From positions 1 to 9,893 of the forward strand of contig BNUY01000121.1 of assembly GCA_025997715.1 (NCBI GenBank): a stretch of 9,893 nucleotides of DNA. The letters run 5' to 3'. The notes under the pieces are model-generated. The model was not told where the DNA came from. It saw only the letters and a program-made list of their open reading frames with translations, and ran no database searches. The position numbers and the translations under genes were made by a program. The stretch comes from Spirochaetia bacterium. GTDB taxonomy: Bacteria; Spirochaetota; Spirochaetia; Treponematales; Breznakiellaceae. Below are positions 1-5,826 of this stretch, in pieces. The stretch's first letter is position 1. Each line of letters begins with the position of its first letter.

Positions 1-36
1 AATCGATGGATATAAAAAATCCATCGATTAGTTTTT
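1..36 (+). terminator. Perfect hairpin followed by a T-run, possible terminator
   Basis: AATCGATGGA at 1-10 is repeated as its exact reverse complement at 20-29, with a 9-base A-rich loop and TTTTT at 32-36. The shape fits a rho-independent terminator of a gene lying to the left, but the stem is only 40% GC and the upstream gene is not visible. It also sits at the window edge, so it could be part of a larger repeat. It covers the first ATG of the next ORF, which argues against that ATG being used. Confidence 0.4.
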
Positions 37-377
37 CTACCTCTGTTTTTCAGCGGGCTCGTTCGTCTCGAATCGGAGATGGCGGTCTTAGTCCCGGTCG
101 GCTGGTTTTTGCCGAGGACTTTGAAATGTTTGTGAAGAAACCCTACGAGACGGCGCTTAAGGAACTATGCGGCGGCGTCCCCCCGGCTTCCCGCAATCTG
201 GGGGGGCCGTCGGTGGTAGCCCTGGCACATGCCGCACAGGTACTGATCACCGAAGGAGCCCGATCCATAAAACTTGCCGCGGGAAACGGCCGCTGTAAAA
301 AGCGGGAACGGCTGGCGTTCTACCGCGAAGCCTACCGGAAACAGCAGGGGGTACTCGCTAAAAAACTGGCGTCATAA
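6..377 (+). CDS. Hypothetical protein, start uncertain
   Basis: I do not recognise this protein. The frame is open to the left edge, so it could be the 3' end of a longer gene. The ATG at 6 lies inside a hairpin and has no ribosome site. A better start is ATG at 126, with GAGG at 113-116, giving 83 residues that begin MFVKKPYETALKEL. The middle has a small hydrophobic stretch (SVVALAHAAQVLI), and the C-terminus is strongly basic (KKRERLAFYREAYRKQQG), which suggests a helical nucleic-acid or ribosome contact at most. No signal peptide or catalytic motif is visible. Codon use resembles the rest of the window. It may be a real small gene or a remnant. Confidence 0.4.
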   Translation: MDIKNPSISFSTSVFQRARSSRIGDGGLSPGRLVFAEDFEMFVKKPYETALKELCGGVPPASRNLGGPSVVALAHAAQVLITEGARSIKLAAGNGRCKKRERLAFYREAYRKQQGVLAKKLAS

Positions 378-381
378 AAGA

Positions 382-561
382 ATGTTCTGGCGCCTTAAGA
401 CACTGGCTTTGAAATGTGGATTTTCTCATACCGGAATACTGGATGCTGGTACGCGGTCCAAATACCTTAACGTATACGGGCTGTATCCTTTTCGAGTAAT
501 GACGGAAGGGGATCGGAAACCCGGTATTAATCCTGAATTACGATATCCTTTCGCATACTGA
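382..561 (+). pseudogene. Possible 5' remnant of a DUF2284 metal-binding protein gene
   Basis: An ORF of 59 codons starts at ATG 382, five bases after the previous stop, with only AAAAG as a ribosome site. Residues 5-24 (LKTLALKCGFSHTGILDAGT) resemble, from memory, the N-terminus of DUF2284 predicted metal-binding proteins, which then continue into a Cys-rich segment. Here the likeness stops after GT, and no cysteines follow that residue. The last 35 bases overlap the end of the opposite-strand acetyltransferase. I read it as a truncated gene joined to unrelated sequence, but the match is short and could be chance. Confidence 0.3.
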
Positions 562-937
562 TCACCTTGCGCTTTTTATTATTCATTTCGTCATTGGGAA
601 TGAACCCGTTTTTCCGGTAAAACTCTATGACACTCCAATTATGCTCAATGTCGGCGTCAACGGTGATGAACCTACAGGCAAAATACTGGTCATTACAGGC
701 TTCGGCGATATGAGCGGACAGTTCTATCATCAGGGAGCCAATACCGCTATATTTTTCCTGATAAGGACCGGAAACGGCTAACTTCGCAATCTTCATAGCG
801 GGGATGGTCTTAAAGGGGTAGTCCAGATTATGCAGTTCTTTTTCTGTAGTTGACAGCTTAATGGCATCGGCGATAAGGGACATATAGGCGGCTATGTTTC
901 CGGTGGACCGTTCGGCAAAAAGCCAGGTCAGGGCCAT
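527..937 (-). CDS. GNAT acetyltransferase, toxin type, N-terminally truncated
   Basis: This is a GNAT-fold protein that would transfer acetyl from acetyl-CoA to an amine. Visible features are the early strand NIAAYMSLIADAI, the acetyl-CoA loop region SGIGSLMIEL after VSGPYQEKY, the strand FITVDAD, and the closing motif EFYRKNGF. The pattern (GYFSL-like, then CRFITVDA, then FYEKNGF) matches the GNAT group often paired with small antitoxins, where related enzymes acetylate charged tRNA. Those proteins usually carry about 30 more N-terminal residues (an acidic/aromatic segment with DCGN-like sequence), which are absent here. In the same frame upstream only RLNNAFRQVDQ precedes M1 before a TGA at 971-973. 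AGGTAG lies about 8 bases before the ATG at 937. A better-placed ATG at 960-958 overlaps the upstream ORF stop but meets TAG after five codons, suggesting a deletion or frameshift. Activity is doubtful. Confidence 0.75.
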   Translation of the reverse strand: MALTWLFAERSTGNIAAYMSLIADAIKLSTTEKELHNLDYPFKTIPAMKIAKLAVSGPYQEKYSGIGSLMIELSAHIAEACNDQYFACRFITVDADIEHNWSVIEFYRKNGFIPNDEMNNKKRKVISMRKDIVIQD

Positions 938-959
938 TTGGTCTACCTGGCGGAAGGCA

Positions 960-1115
960 TTATTTAGCCGTCAATTCTTTGAATAAGCGGCGGCGGGCCT
1001 TGGATCGTTCAATGTCCTCCGGGCTGGGTTTGCGGCGTATCTGGGTAATAATATCCCGGATAATCTTCTTGTCCTTGATCTCGGTCGGCTGTACTATAAA
1101 ACTAACAATTTTCAC
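960..1115 (-). CDS. Small 51-residue ORF, candidate antitoxin partner of the GNAT
   Basis: Reading on the minus strand from GTG (1115-1113, or TTG at 1118) to TAA (962-960) gives 51 residues: start MKIVSFIVQPTEIKDKK, middle IIRDIITQIRRKPSPEDIER, end SKARRRLFKELTAK. It lacks an ATG and is shorter than most ORF cut-offs. The sequence is amphipathic and highly charged with a basic C-terminal helix, as in many small antitoxins, but no ribbon-helix-helix or helix-turn-helix can be assigned with confidence. Its stop codon is part of TAATG, the same coupling style used by the permease genes in this window, and it runs into the acetyltransferase. No good Shine-Dalgarno site is visible upstream. Function is inferred only from position. 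Confidence 0.5.
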   Translation of the reverse strand: MKIVSFIVQPTEIKDKKIIRDIITQIRRKPSPEDIERSKARRRLFKELTAK

Positions 1116-1121
1116 CAATTA

Positions 1122-1141
1122 GGGAAAACCCGGGAAAACCC
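1122..1141. repeat. Tandem 10-bp repeat, two copies
   Basis: GGGAAAACCC occurs twice without a gap (1122-1131 and 1132-1141), just upstream of the minus-strand 51-codon ORF. Each unit is a near-palindrome (GGG and CCC arms around AAAA). It lies where the leader or operator of that ORF would be. The role is unknown. Confidence 0.45.
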
Positions 1142-1176
1142 CTACAGGGCTTGGCTAATTCTTTGTGCTGTATATA

Positions 1177-1199
1177 GTTATAGTAACAGGTACCACCTG
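1177..1199. promoter_or_regulatory. Two adjacent small inverted repeats, possible operator
   Basis: GTTA-TAG-TAAC (1177-1187) and CAGGT-ACC-ACCTG (1187-1199) share one base. On the minus strand they lie next to TATA-rich sequence (1170-1182), about 65-85 bases upstream of the 51-codon ORF. Toxin-antitoxin operons are often self-regulated through paired inverted repeats over the promoter, so this would fit. No convincing -35/-10 pair was found, and the arms are short enough to be chance. Confidence 0.25.
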
Positions 1200-1245
1200 G
1201 TATTTGAGAAAATCATCTAAATTACCATTTTTTAAAAAAATTTAC

Positions 1246-1275
1246 TTGACAAAACCCCAAAAGAGGATATATCAT
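1246..1275 (+). promoter_or_regulatory. Sigma70-type promoter of the sugar-uptake operon
   Basis: The -35 box is a consensus TTGACA (1246-1251). The best -10 is TATCAT (1270-1275, five of six consensus bases) with an 18-base spacer. TATATC at 1268-1273 with a 16-base spacer is the alternative. The A/T-rich run just upstream (1229-1243) could act as an UP element. Transcription would start near 1282, a few bases before the operator, giving a leader of roughly 90 bases before the binding-protein gene. Confidence 0.72.
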
Positions 1276-1288
1276 CATTTTATGTAAA

Positions 1289-1302
1289 TGAAACCGGTTT
1301 CA
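1289..1302. promoter_or_regulatory. LacI-family operator (perfect 14-bp palindrome)
   Basis: TGAAACCGGTTTCA is a perfect palindrome with a central CG flanked by GAAAC/GTTTC arms, the form typical of LacI/GalR-family sites. It starts about seven bases after the predicted transcription start, where a bound repressor would block the polymerase. The expected scheme is sugar-responsive derepression of the whole operon to 5686. No LacI-type regulator gene is present in this window, so the regulator must be encoded elsewhere. Confidence 0.78.
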
Positions 1303-1311
1303 ATTAGGCAT

Positions 1312-1359
1312 AAAGCTGCGTTAGGGACATGCGTCCCGGCGGCTTTTTAATAATTTTTT
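1312..1359 (+). terminator. Leader hairpin with T-tracts, possible attenuator
   Basis: Within the predicted 5' leader, AAAGCTGC (1312-1319) pairs with GCGGCTTT (1339-1346, one G-U). Inside it GGGAC (1324-1328) pairs exactly with GTCCC (1333-1337) around the loop ATGC. TTTTT (1344-1348) and a six-T run (1354-1359) follow. This is terminator-like but sits between the promoter and the first gene, so it would lower or control read-through. It ends right before the ribosome site at 1360-1369. It could instead only stabilise the transcript. Confidence 0.45.
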
Positions 1360-1373
1360 GGAGGAGGAGTATT

Positions 1374-2642
1374 ATGAGAAAGAAGGTAGTGATTTTGGCG
1401 ATGGCGTTATTGACGGCAATAACGGTGTCCGGTGTGTATGCCGGTGGACAGAAGGCCGGTGGGGCGGCAGGCGGCGGAAATTCCATCACCATTACCCACG
1501 ACAAGACCGGCGCACCGGACTATCACCCGTATTTTATCAAGGCAAGTGATGAGCTCAAGGCGGCTACGGGCATTGCCCTCGATCCCGTTGGGTATCCTTC
1601 CACGGATGTGTACACGGCGGCGACCCGTTCCGCCCTGCCCACAAACTCGGCGCCGGATCTCTTTACCTGGTGGGCAGGCGCCTGGATACAGGATTTACAG
1701 AAGAACAATCTCCTTGAACCCACCACGGCTTTGTGGGACAAGTACAAGAGCGAATACTCACAGGGCATCCGCGATATGTTTACTGTGGACGGCCAACTGT
1801 ATGCGCTGCCCTGGGGCATTGAGTATTGGGTGGTGTATTACAACAAGGATGTGTACAGCCAGCTCAGTCTCAAGCCGCCCGCGAACTGGGATGAGTTTAT
1901 TGCCAACTGTGCGAAAATTAAGGCCGCCGGCAAGACGCCGCTCAACCAGACCATTGTTGACGAGTGGCCTGCCTTTATCACCTTCGAGGAAATCGCCGGT
2001 TCCGTTAGTCCGCAGCTTTACAACGACCTCTGTACCGGCAAAGCAAAGTGGACAAGCCCGGAAGCGGTCGGCATCTTTACCATTTGGAAAGACATGATAG
2101 ACAAGGGTTACTTTACCGACCCCTCGACGAACTTCTTTAGCGATATGCCGCGTATGTTCAACGATAATAACCTTGCGCATATCATGAGCGGTACCTGGTT
2201 CCTCAAATCGAACCTTATCGACATGGGCGTGCCGGAAAGCAAGATCGGCTTCTTCTTTATCAAGACCAGGGACGGCAAAAACCGCGCCATCCTTGAACCA
2301 TCACCGATACTCGCGGGAAAAAACGCACCCCACAAGGACGCAACGATCAAGGCGCTTGACTACTTCTTCAGCGCGGAGGGCAATACCTTCCTCGCCAAGC
2401 AGGTGGGCAGCTTCCCCGCCAACTCCAAGGCGGACGCCTCCTTCCTGTCGCCTATGCAGCAGGCAATACAGAAAGAAGTTGTGGACGGTAACTACATCAT
2501 GCTTACCCGCTTCTGGGAAAACATGCCCACCGAACTGATGCTCCAGGTAAACCAGAAGTTCCAGGAGTTCATTGTTAGCCCGGCCAATCCCCAGGGGATT
2601 TGCGCCGACATACAGAAACTCTGCGACGCCTATTTTAAATAA
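1374..2642 (+). CDS. Sugar ABC transporter periplasmic substrate-binding protein
   Basis: This is a CUT1-type (MalE/UgpB-like, SBP family 1) solute-binding protein of 422 residues that captures a sugar in the periplasm and delivers it to the two permeases encoded next. The signal peptide is clear: MRKK, a hydrophobic core (VVILAMALLTAITV), then GVYA with likely cleavage after residue 23. There is no lipobox cysteine, so it should be soluble and periplasmic. The mature start GGQKAGGAAGGG is typical of spirochaetal binding proteins. Later segments fit the family: PDLFTWWAG, the hinge-like YALPWGIEYWVVYYNKDVY, NWDEF, and AHIMSGTWF near the ligand cleft. The aromatic-rich cleft suggests a carbohydrate, but the exact sugar cannot be read. 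The start at 1374 has the strong site GGAGGAGGAG at 1360-1369. An in-frame ATG at 1329 would lie inside the leader hairpin and precede the signal peptide. Confidence 0.93.
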   Translation: MRKKVVILAMALLTAITVSGVYAGGQKAGGAAGGGNSITITHDKTGAPDYHPYFIKASDELKAATGIALDPVGYPSTDVYTAATRSALPTNSAPDLFTWWAGAWIQDLQKNNLLEPTTALWDKYKSEYSQGIRDMFTVDGQLYALPWGIEYWVVYYNKDVYSQLSLKPPANWDEFIANCAKIKAAGKTPLNQTIVDEWPAFITFEEIAGSVSPQLYNDLCTGKAKWTSPEAVGIFTIWKDMIDKGYFTDPSTNFFSDMPRMFNDNNLAHIMSGTWFLKSNLIDMGVPESKIGFFFIKTRDGKNRAILEPSPILAGKNAPHKDATIKALDYFFSAEGNTFLAKQVGSFPANSKADASFLSPMQQAIQKEVVDGNYIMLTRFWENMPTELMLQVNQKFQEFIVSPANPQGICADIQKLCDAYFK

Positions 2643-2652
2643 AACGGATGAG

Positions 2653-2688
2653 ACGCCGGTACTGCGTGAAATAGCGTAGTACCGGTGT
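2653..2688 (+). promoter_or_regulatory. Strong intercistronic hairpin between binding protein and permease
   Basis: Positions 2653-2667 pair with 2674-2688 over 15 base pairs (three G-U) around the loop GAAATA. The central eight pairs CCGGTACT/AGTACCGG are perfect. A weak T-tract (TTTT, 2693-2696) follows. It lies in the 64-base gap after the binding-protein stop. As in malE-malF type operons, such a hairpin can protect the upstream message from 3' decay or partly terminate, so that binding protein is made in excess of permease. The structure is seen directly; the function is inferred. Confidence 0.7.
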
Positions 2689-2706
2689 ATCATTTTGGAG
2701 TGTCCT

Positions 2707-3582
2707 ATGAACAAGTCTTTCCAAAGATGGGGCTACGTTTTCGCTTTTCCGGCGGTTTTTGCGGTGACGTTTATGTTTGTAGTCCCGATGTTCCAAAACA
2801 TTTATTTAAGCTTTTTTGAAAGCGATGGCCTCTCCCCGATGCGTTTCACCGGCTTTGGTAATTACCTCGCCATGTTCCGGGACGCAAACTTTTTACGCTC
2901 CATATCCAACTCCCTTTTGTGGGTTGTTTTTACTATTATATTCTCCGTTGGCGCGGGTCTTTTGATTGCGGTCTTTGTGAACGGCATCAGGGGGGAGACC
3001 ATTTTTAAGTCAATCTTTTTTATACCCCTGGCCATTTCCTTTGTGTCTGTCGGCGCGATTTGGTGGTATATGTATTCAAAAGAATACGGCGTGTTGAATC
3101 AGTTACTTACCTTGTTCGGCGCCAAAACGAAAATTGACTGGCTGTACAAAATTCCGCTGAACAACATCTCCCTTCTTGTCGCATGGGGCTGGCAGCAGCT
3201 CGGCGGCAACATGGTAATGTTTCTGATGGGCCTCACTTCAATACCCCGGGAGCAGATAGAGGCGTCCCGCATCGACGGCTGTTCAAAGTGGCAAACCTTT
3301 GTTCACGTCACGTTTCCTATGCTCAAGCCCATCACCACCGTTGTCGTCGGTATGGCGATAGTCAATTCCTTTAAGGCATTCGACCTCATTTACATTATGA
3401 CCCGTGGCGGCCCAGTGCGATCCTCAGAAACACTGGCGGTGAATATGTTTGTGGAAAGCTTTCAGCGTAATCACCAGGGCTTCGGCGCGGCAATCGGTGT
3501 TTTCTTAACACTCTTAATATTACCCATTACGATAATCTATATGCGGGCCACTTCCCATGTAGAAAATGCGGAGAACAAATAA
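2707..3582 (+). CDS. Sugar ABC transporter permease, MalF-like (CUT1)
   Basis: This is an inner-membrane permease of 291 residues, one half of the sugar channel. Six hydrophobic spans are visible at about residues 10-30, 68-92, 102-122, 154-176, 208-231 and 259-279. The cytoplasmic EAA loop that docks on the ATPase is at 182-206 (core EASRIDGCSKW with the conserved G). The length agrees with the short MalF-like permeases of the CUT1 group (BPD_transp_1 domain). ATG 2707 is chosen because GGAG at 2697-2700 sits six bases before it; the upstream TTG at 2695 overlaps that site. Its stop TAA shares an A with the next gene's ATG, so the two permeases should be made in equal amounts. No ATPase gene follows, so a shared MsiK/UgpC-type ATPase from another locus is expected. 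Confidence 0.93.
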   Translation: MNKSFQRWGYVFAFPAVFAVTFMFVVPMFQNIYLSFFESDGLSPMRFTGFGNYLAMFRDANFLRSISNSLLWVVFTIIFSVGAGLLIAVFVNGIRGETIFKSIFFIPLAISFVSVGAIWWYMYSKEYGVLNQLLTLFGAKTKIDWLYKIPLNNISLLVAWGWQQLGGNMVMFLMGLTSIPREQIEASRIDGCSKWQTFVHVTFPMLKPITTVVVGMAIVNSFKAFDLIYIMTRGGPVRSSETLAVNMFVESFQRNHQGFGAAIGVFLTLLILPITIIYMRATSHVENAENK

Positions 3583-4430
3583 TGCAGGAACAAAATTATA
3601 GAATACATAAAATACTGACCCGCACATTCACCTATGTTTTTTTAATTGTGCTCTGCGCCGTGTGGCTTCTTCCCGTGGTATCAACCCTGATGGTGGCGTT
3701 CAAAACCACCAACGAATACATCACCACAAAATTTTACCAGCTCCCCAAGGGTTTTGAGTTTTTCAATAACCTGGCGGAAGTGTTTAAATACTACCGCCTG
3801 CAAATTAACTTTTTCAACTCCTTTTTGTATACCGTATTCGGCGTACTCATCTGCATATTTTTTTCGTCCACCGCAGCCTTTGCCGTGACCAAGTTAAAGC
3901 CTAAGGGCAGCTTCCTTATCTTTTTGATCATCTACAGCGGCACGGTATTCCCGTTCCAATTGTATTTAATACCCCTGTTACGTACCTACAATTTTTTACA
4001 TTTGTACAACACAAAAATCGGCATGATACTTTTATACGCCTCCATCTGTACGCCCTTTGCCACATTTTTGTACCGCGGCTTTTTTCTCGGCATGGATGAC
4101 CAGGTTAAAGAGGCGGCCATGATTGACGGCTGCAGCCCGGTGGGCATGTTCTTCCGCATCTACCTGCCCCAGCTCGCCGCCCCCACCGCCGTAGTAACGC
4201 TGTTTCAGGGGATGTGGATTTGGAACGACCTGCTCTTCGGCATGATCCTCTCCTCCAGTGAAAAAGTGCGTCCCATCATGGTGGCCGTGGCGCAGTCAAC
4301 CGGTACCGGCGGCGGAAAAATTCCGGTAATGATGGCGGGCGTCATCTTTACTTCAATACCGACAATCGCGCTGTTTATCGCGCTGCGAAAATATTTTATC
4401 AAAGGTTATTCGATTCAGACTAAGATATAA
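3582..4430 (+). CDS. Sugar ABC transporter permease, MalG-like (CUT1)
   Basis: This is the second permease, 282 residues, pairing with the MalF-like protein. Hydrophobic spans lie at about residues 15-39, 82-103, 111-132, 146-168, 199-222 and 250-269. The EAA loop is at about 174-198 (core VKEAAMIDGCSPVGMF), close to the MalG consensus. The family's C-terminal pattern (KYFIKGYS near the end) is present. The start ATG overlaps the previous stop by one base (TAATG), and the stop TAA at 4428-4430 again forms TAATGG with the next reading frame, so translation is coupled along the operon. It is ordinary for the family, with no damage seen. Confidence 0.93.
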   Translation: MQEQNYRIHKILTRTFTYVFLIVLCAVWLLPVVSTLMVAFKTTNEYITTKFYQLPKGFEFFNNLAEVFKYYRLQINFFNSFLYTVFGVLICIFFSSTAAFAVTKLKPKGSFLIFLIIYSGTVFPFQLYLIPLLRTYNFLHLYNTKIGMILLYASICTPFATFLYRGFFLGMDDQVKEAAMIDGCSPVGMFFRIYLPQLAAPTAVVTLFQGMWIWNDLLFGMILSSSEKVRPIMVAVAQSTGTGGGKIPVMMAGVIFTSIPTIALFIALRKYFIKGYSIQTKI

Positions 4431-4441
4431 TGGAGGCATCT

Positions 4442-5686
4442 ATGACAGGCAGAGAAAGGGTTATGGCGGCGCTGAATTTTAAGCAGCCGGATCGGGTCCC
4501 CTTTGATTTGAACGCCCATCGTTCAAGCGGAATGAGTGTTATTTCGTACCGCAACTTGCGCAAGTATCTCGACTTACCGCCGAGTCCCTTGTATATTTAC
4601 GACTTGATCCAGCAGTTGGCGATCATCGAAAATGACGTGCTCGACATGTTTGATGTGGACACCTTTCAGCTTGGTTGTGATTATAACAAGAACCCGGCGT
4701 ACTGGAAGGACTGGGAATTGGAGGACGGCACACCCTGCAAGATTCCCGCCTGTGTGGACATTCGCCACGAGCCGCTGGGAAACTTCATCTATAATTCGCG
4801 GGGTAAAAAAATCGGCCGTCAGCCCAAGGGTTGTTATTATTGCGAGCAATCGGTGTGGCCCCTTGCCGATGATTTTGATAAGGAAGATTTTTCCGACTAC
4901 GATGATTTTGCGCAGGATGTGATGTGGCTCAACGTGCCCTGCCCGCCTATGCCCATTGACTACAAGACGAAGGACGGCGCAAAGCAGTTCCGTGAACTTG
5001 CCGCGAAGACCCGGGGCAGTACCGACCGCGCCATCTACGGTATTTTCGGCGGTAACCTGGTTGAGACGGCGCAGTACATCTTCCGCATGGACAACATGCT
5101 CTGCGATCTTGCGGGTAACCCGGAACGCATGCACAAGTTTCTTGACACGCTGATGCAGAAACACATGGAAAACCTAAAGGCCTATCTTGACTGCGTGGGC
5201 GACTACATCGACGTAATCGGTTTTGGTGACGACATGGGTACCCAGAACGGGCCGCAATTTTCCACCGAAATGTACCGGGAGTTTTTCTACCCCCGGGAAA
5301 AGCAAATGTGGAGCTATATCCACGGGCGGTTCCCCGCCATGAAAACCTGCCTCCACTGCTGCGGCGGTGTACGGCCGCTGATGCCGCTGCTTGCCGAAGC
5401 CGGCCTTGACGCCATCAACCCGGTGCAGTTTACCTGCAAAGACATGGCGCTTGCGGACCTCAAGCAGGAACTTTACGGCAAGCTGACCCTCTGGGGCGGC
5501 GGCTGTGACACCCGGGATATGCTCCCTAACGGCAAGCCGGAGGAGATTGGCCCCCACGTTAAGGCCAACCTGGCGCTGCTCAATAAGGGCGGCGGCTTCG
5601 TTTTCCAGCAGGTACATAACATCCTCGCCGATGTACCGCCGGCCAACGTGGTTGCGATGTTCAAGGCGGTGCGCGAATTCGCGTAA
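4442..5686 (+). CDS. UroD-like protein (MtaA/CmuA-type methyltransferase superfamily)
   Basis: This 414-residue protein belongs to the uroporphyrinogen-decarboxylase fold superfamily but is not HemE: it starts MTGRERVMAALNFKQPDRVPFDL and lacks the HemE RxxGR-type N-terminal motif. Other marks are GFGDDMGTQNGP (259-270), CLHCCGGVRPLMPLL (303-317), DAINPVQ (323-329) and GGGCDTRDMLPNG (352-364). In the methyltransferase branch (MtaA, MtbA) zinc is held by H-x-C plus a distant Cys. Here H305 and C307 are present, but the region aligned by eye with the last ligand reads QQVHNI, so H392 may replace it; C355 is another option. No corrinoid protein is encoded nearby. Being last in a sugar operon suggests work on the imported compound, perhaps a methylated or otherwise modified sugar; this is inference. 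ATG 4442 follows GGAGG at 4432-4436 by five bases. ATG 4430 overlaps the previous stop and is less likely. Confidence 0.85.
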   Translation: MTGRERVMAALNFKQPDRVPFDLNAHRSSGMSVISYRNLRKYLDLPPSPLYIYDLIQQLAIIENDVLDMFDVDTFQLGCDYNKNPAYWKDWELEDGTPCKIPACVDIRHEPLGNFIYNSRGKKIGRQPKGCYYCEQSVWPLADDFDKEDFSDYDDFAQDVMWLNVPCPPMPIDYKTKDGAKQFRELAAKTRGSTDRAIYGIFGGNLVETAQYIFRMDNMLCDLAGNPERMHKFLDTLMQKHMENLKAYLDCVGDYIDVIGFGDDMGTQNGPQFSTEMYREFFYPREKQMWSYIHGRFPAMKTCLHCCGGVRPLMPLLAEAGLDAINPVQFTCKDMALADLKQELYGKLTLWGGGCDTRDMLPNGKPEEIGPHVKANLALLNKGGGFVFQQVHNILADVPPANVVAMFKAVREFA

Positions 5687-5738
5687 CCGGGGCGGGCTTA
5701 TACTCCTTTAGGAACGAAAATATCAATAAAGAATAGGG

Positions 5739-5819
5739 TCCGCGAATATTCGCGAATGTTCGCGAATAAATCAAATACCCAGAGCGTATTATTCGCGTTA
5801 ATTAGCGTTTATTCGCGGA
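5739..5819. repeat. Cluster of CGCGAAT repeats between convergent genes
   Basis: CGCGAATATT, CGCGAATGTT and CGCGAATAAA follow one another at 5741-5770, and the motif returns inverted at 5790-5797 and 5808-5819. The outer arms TCCGCGAATA (5739-5748) and TATTCGCGGA (5810-5819) are exact inverted copies; CGCGAATAAA (5761-5770) also matches 5808-5817. The cluster fills the gap between two genes that face each other and can fold on either strand. It may serve as a two-way terminator, though it has no long T-tract, or be a dispersed repeat. Confidence 0.6.
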
Positions 5820-5826
5820 TGAATTC

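Noticed and set aside
1432..2097. 221-codon ORF in another frame of the binding-protein gene
   Set aside because: The Arg/Pro/Ser-rich translation is typical of a frame-shifted reading of GC-rich coding sequence.
1374..2642. Lipoprotein anchoring of the binding protein
   Set aside because: The signal peptide ends VYAGGQ with no cysteine, so no lipobox is present.
5174..5617. Long minus-strand ORF inside the UroD-like gene (also 4574-5164)
   Set aside because: They lie antisense to a protein with clear family motifs and have no ribosome site or recognisable domain; they arise from the codon bias of the real gene.
5739..5819. CRISPR array
   Set aside because: The units are about 10 bases with no spacers of regular length, and no cas genes are present.
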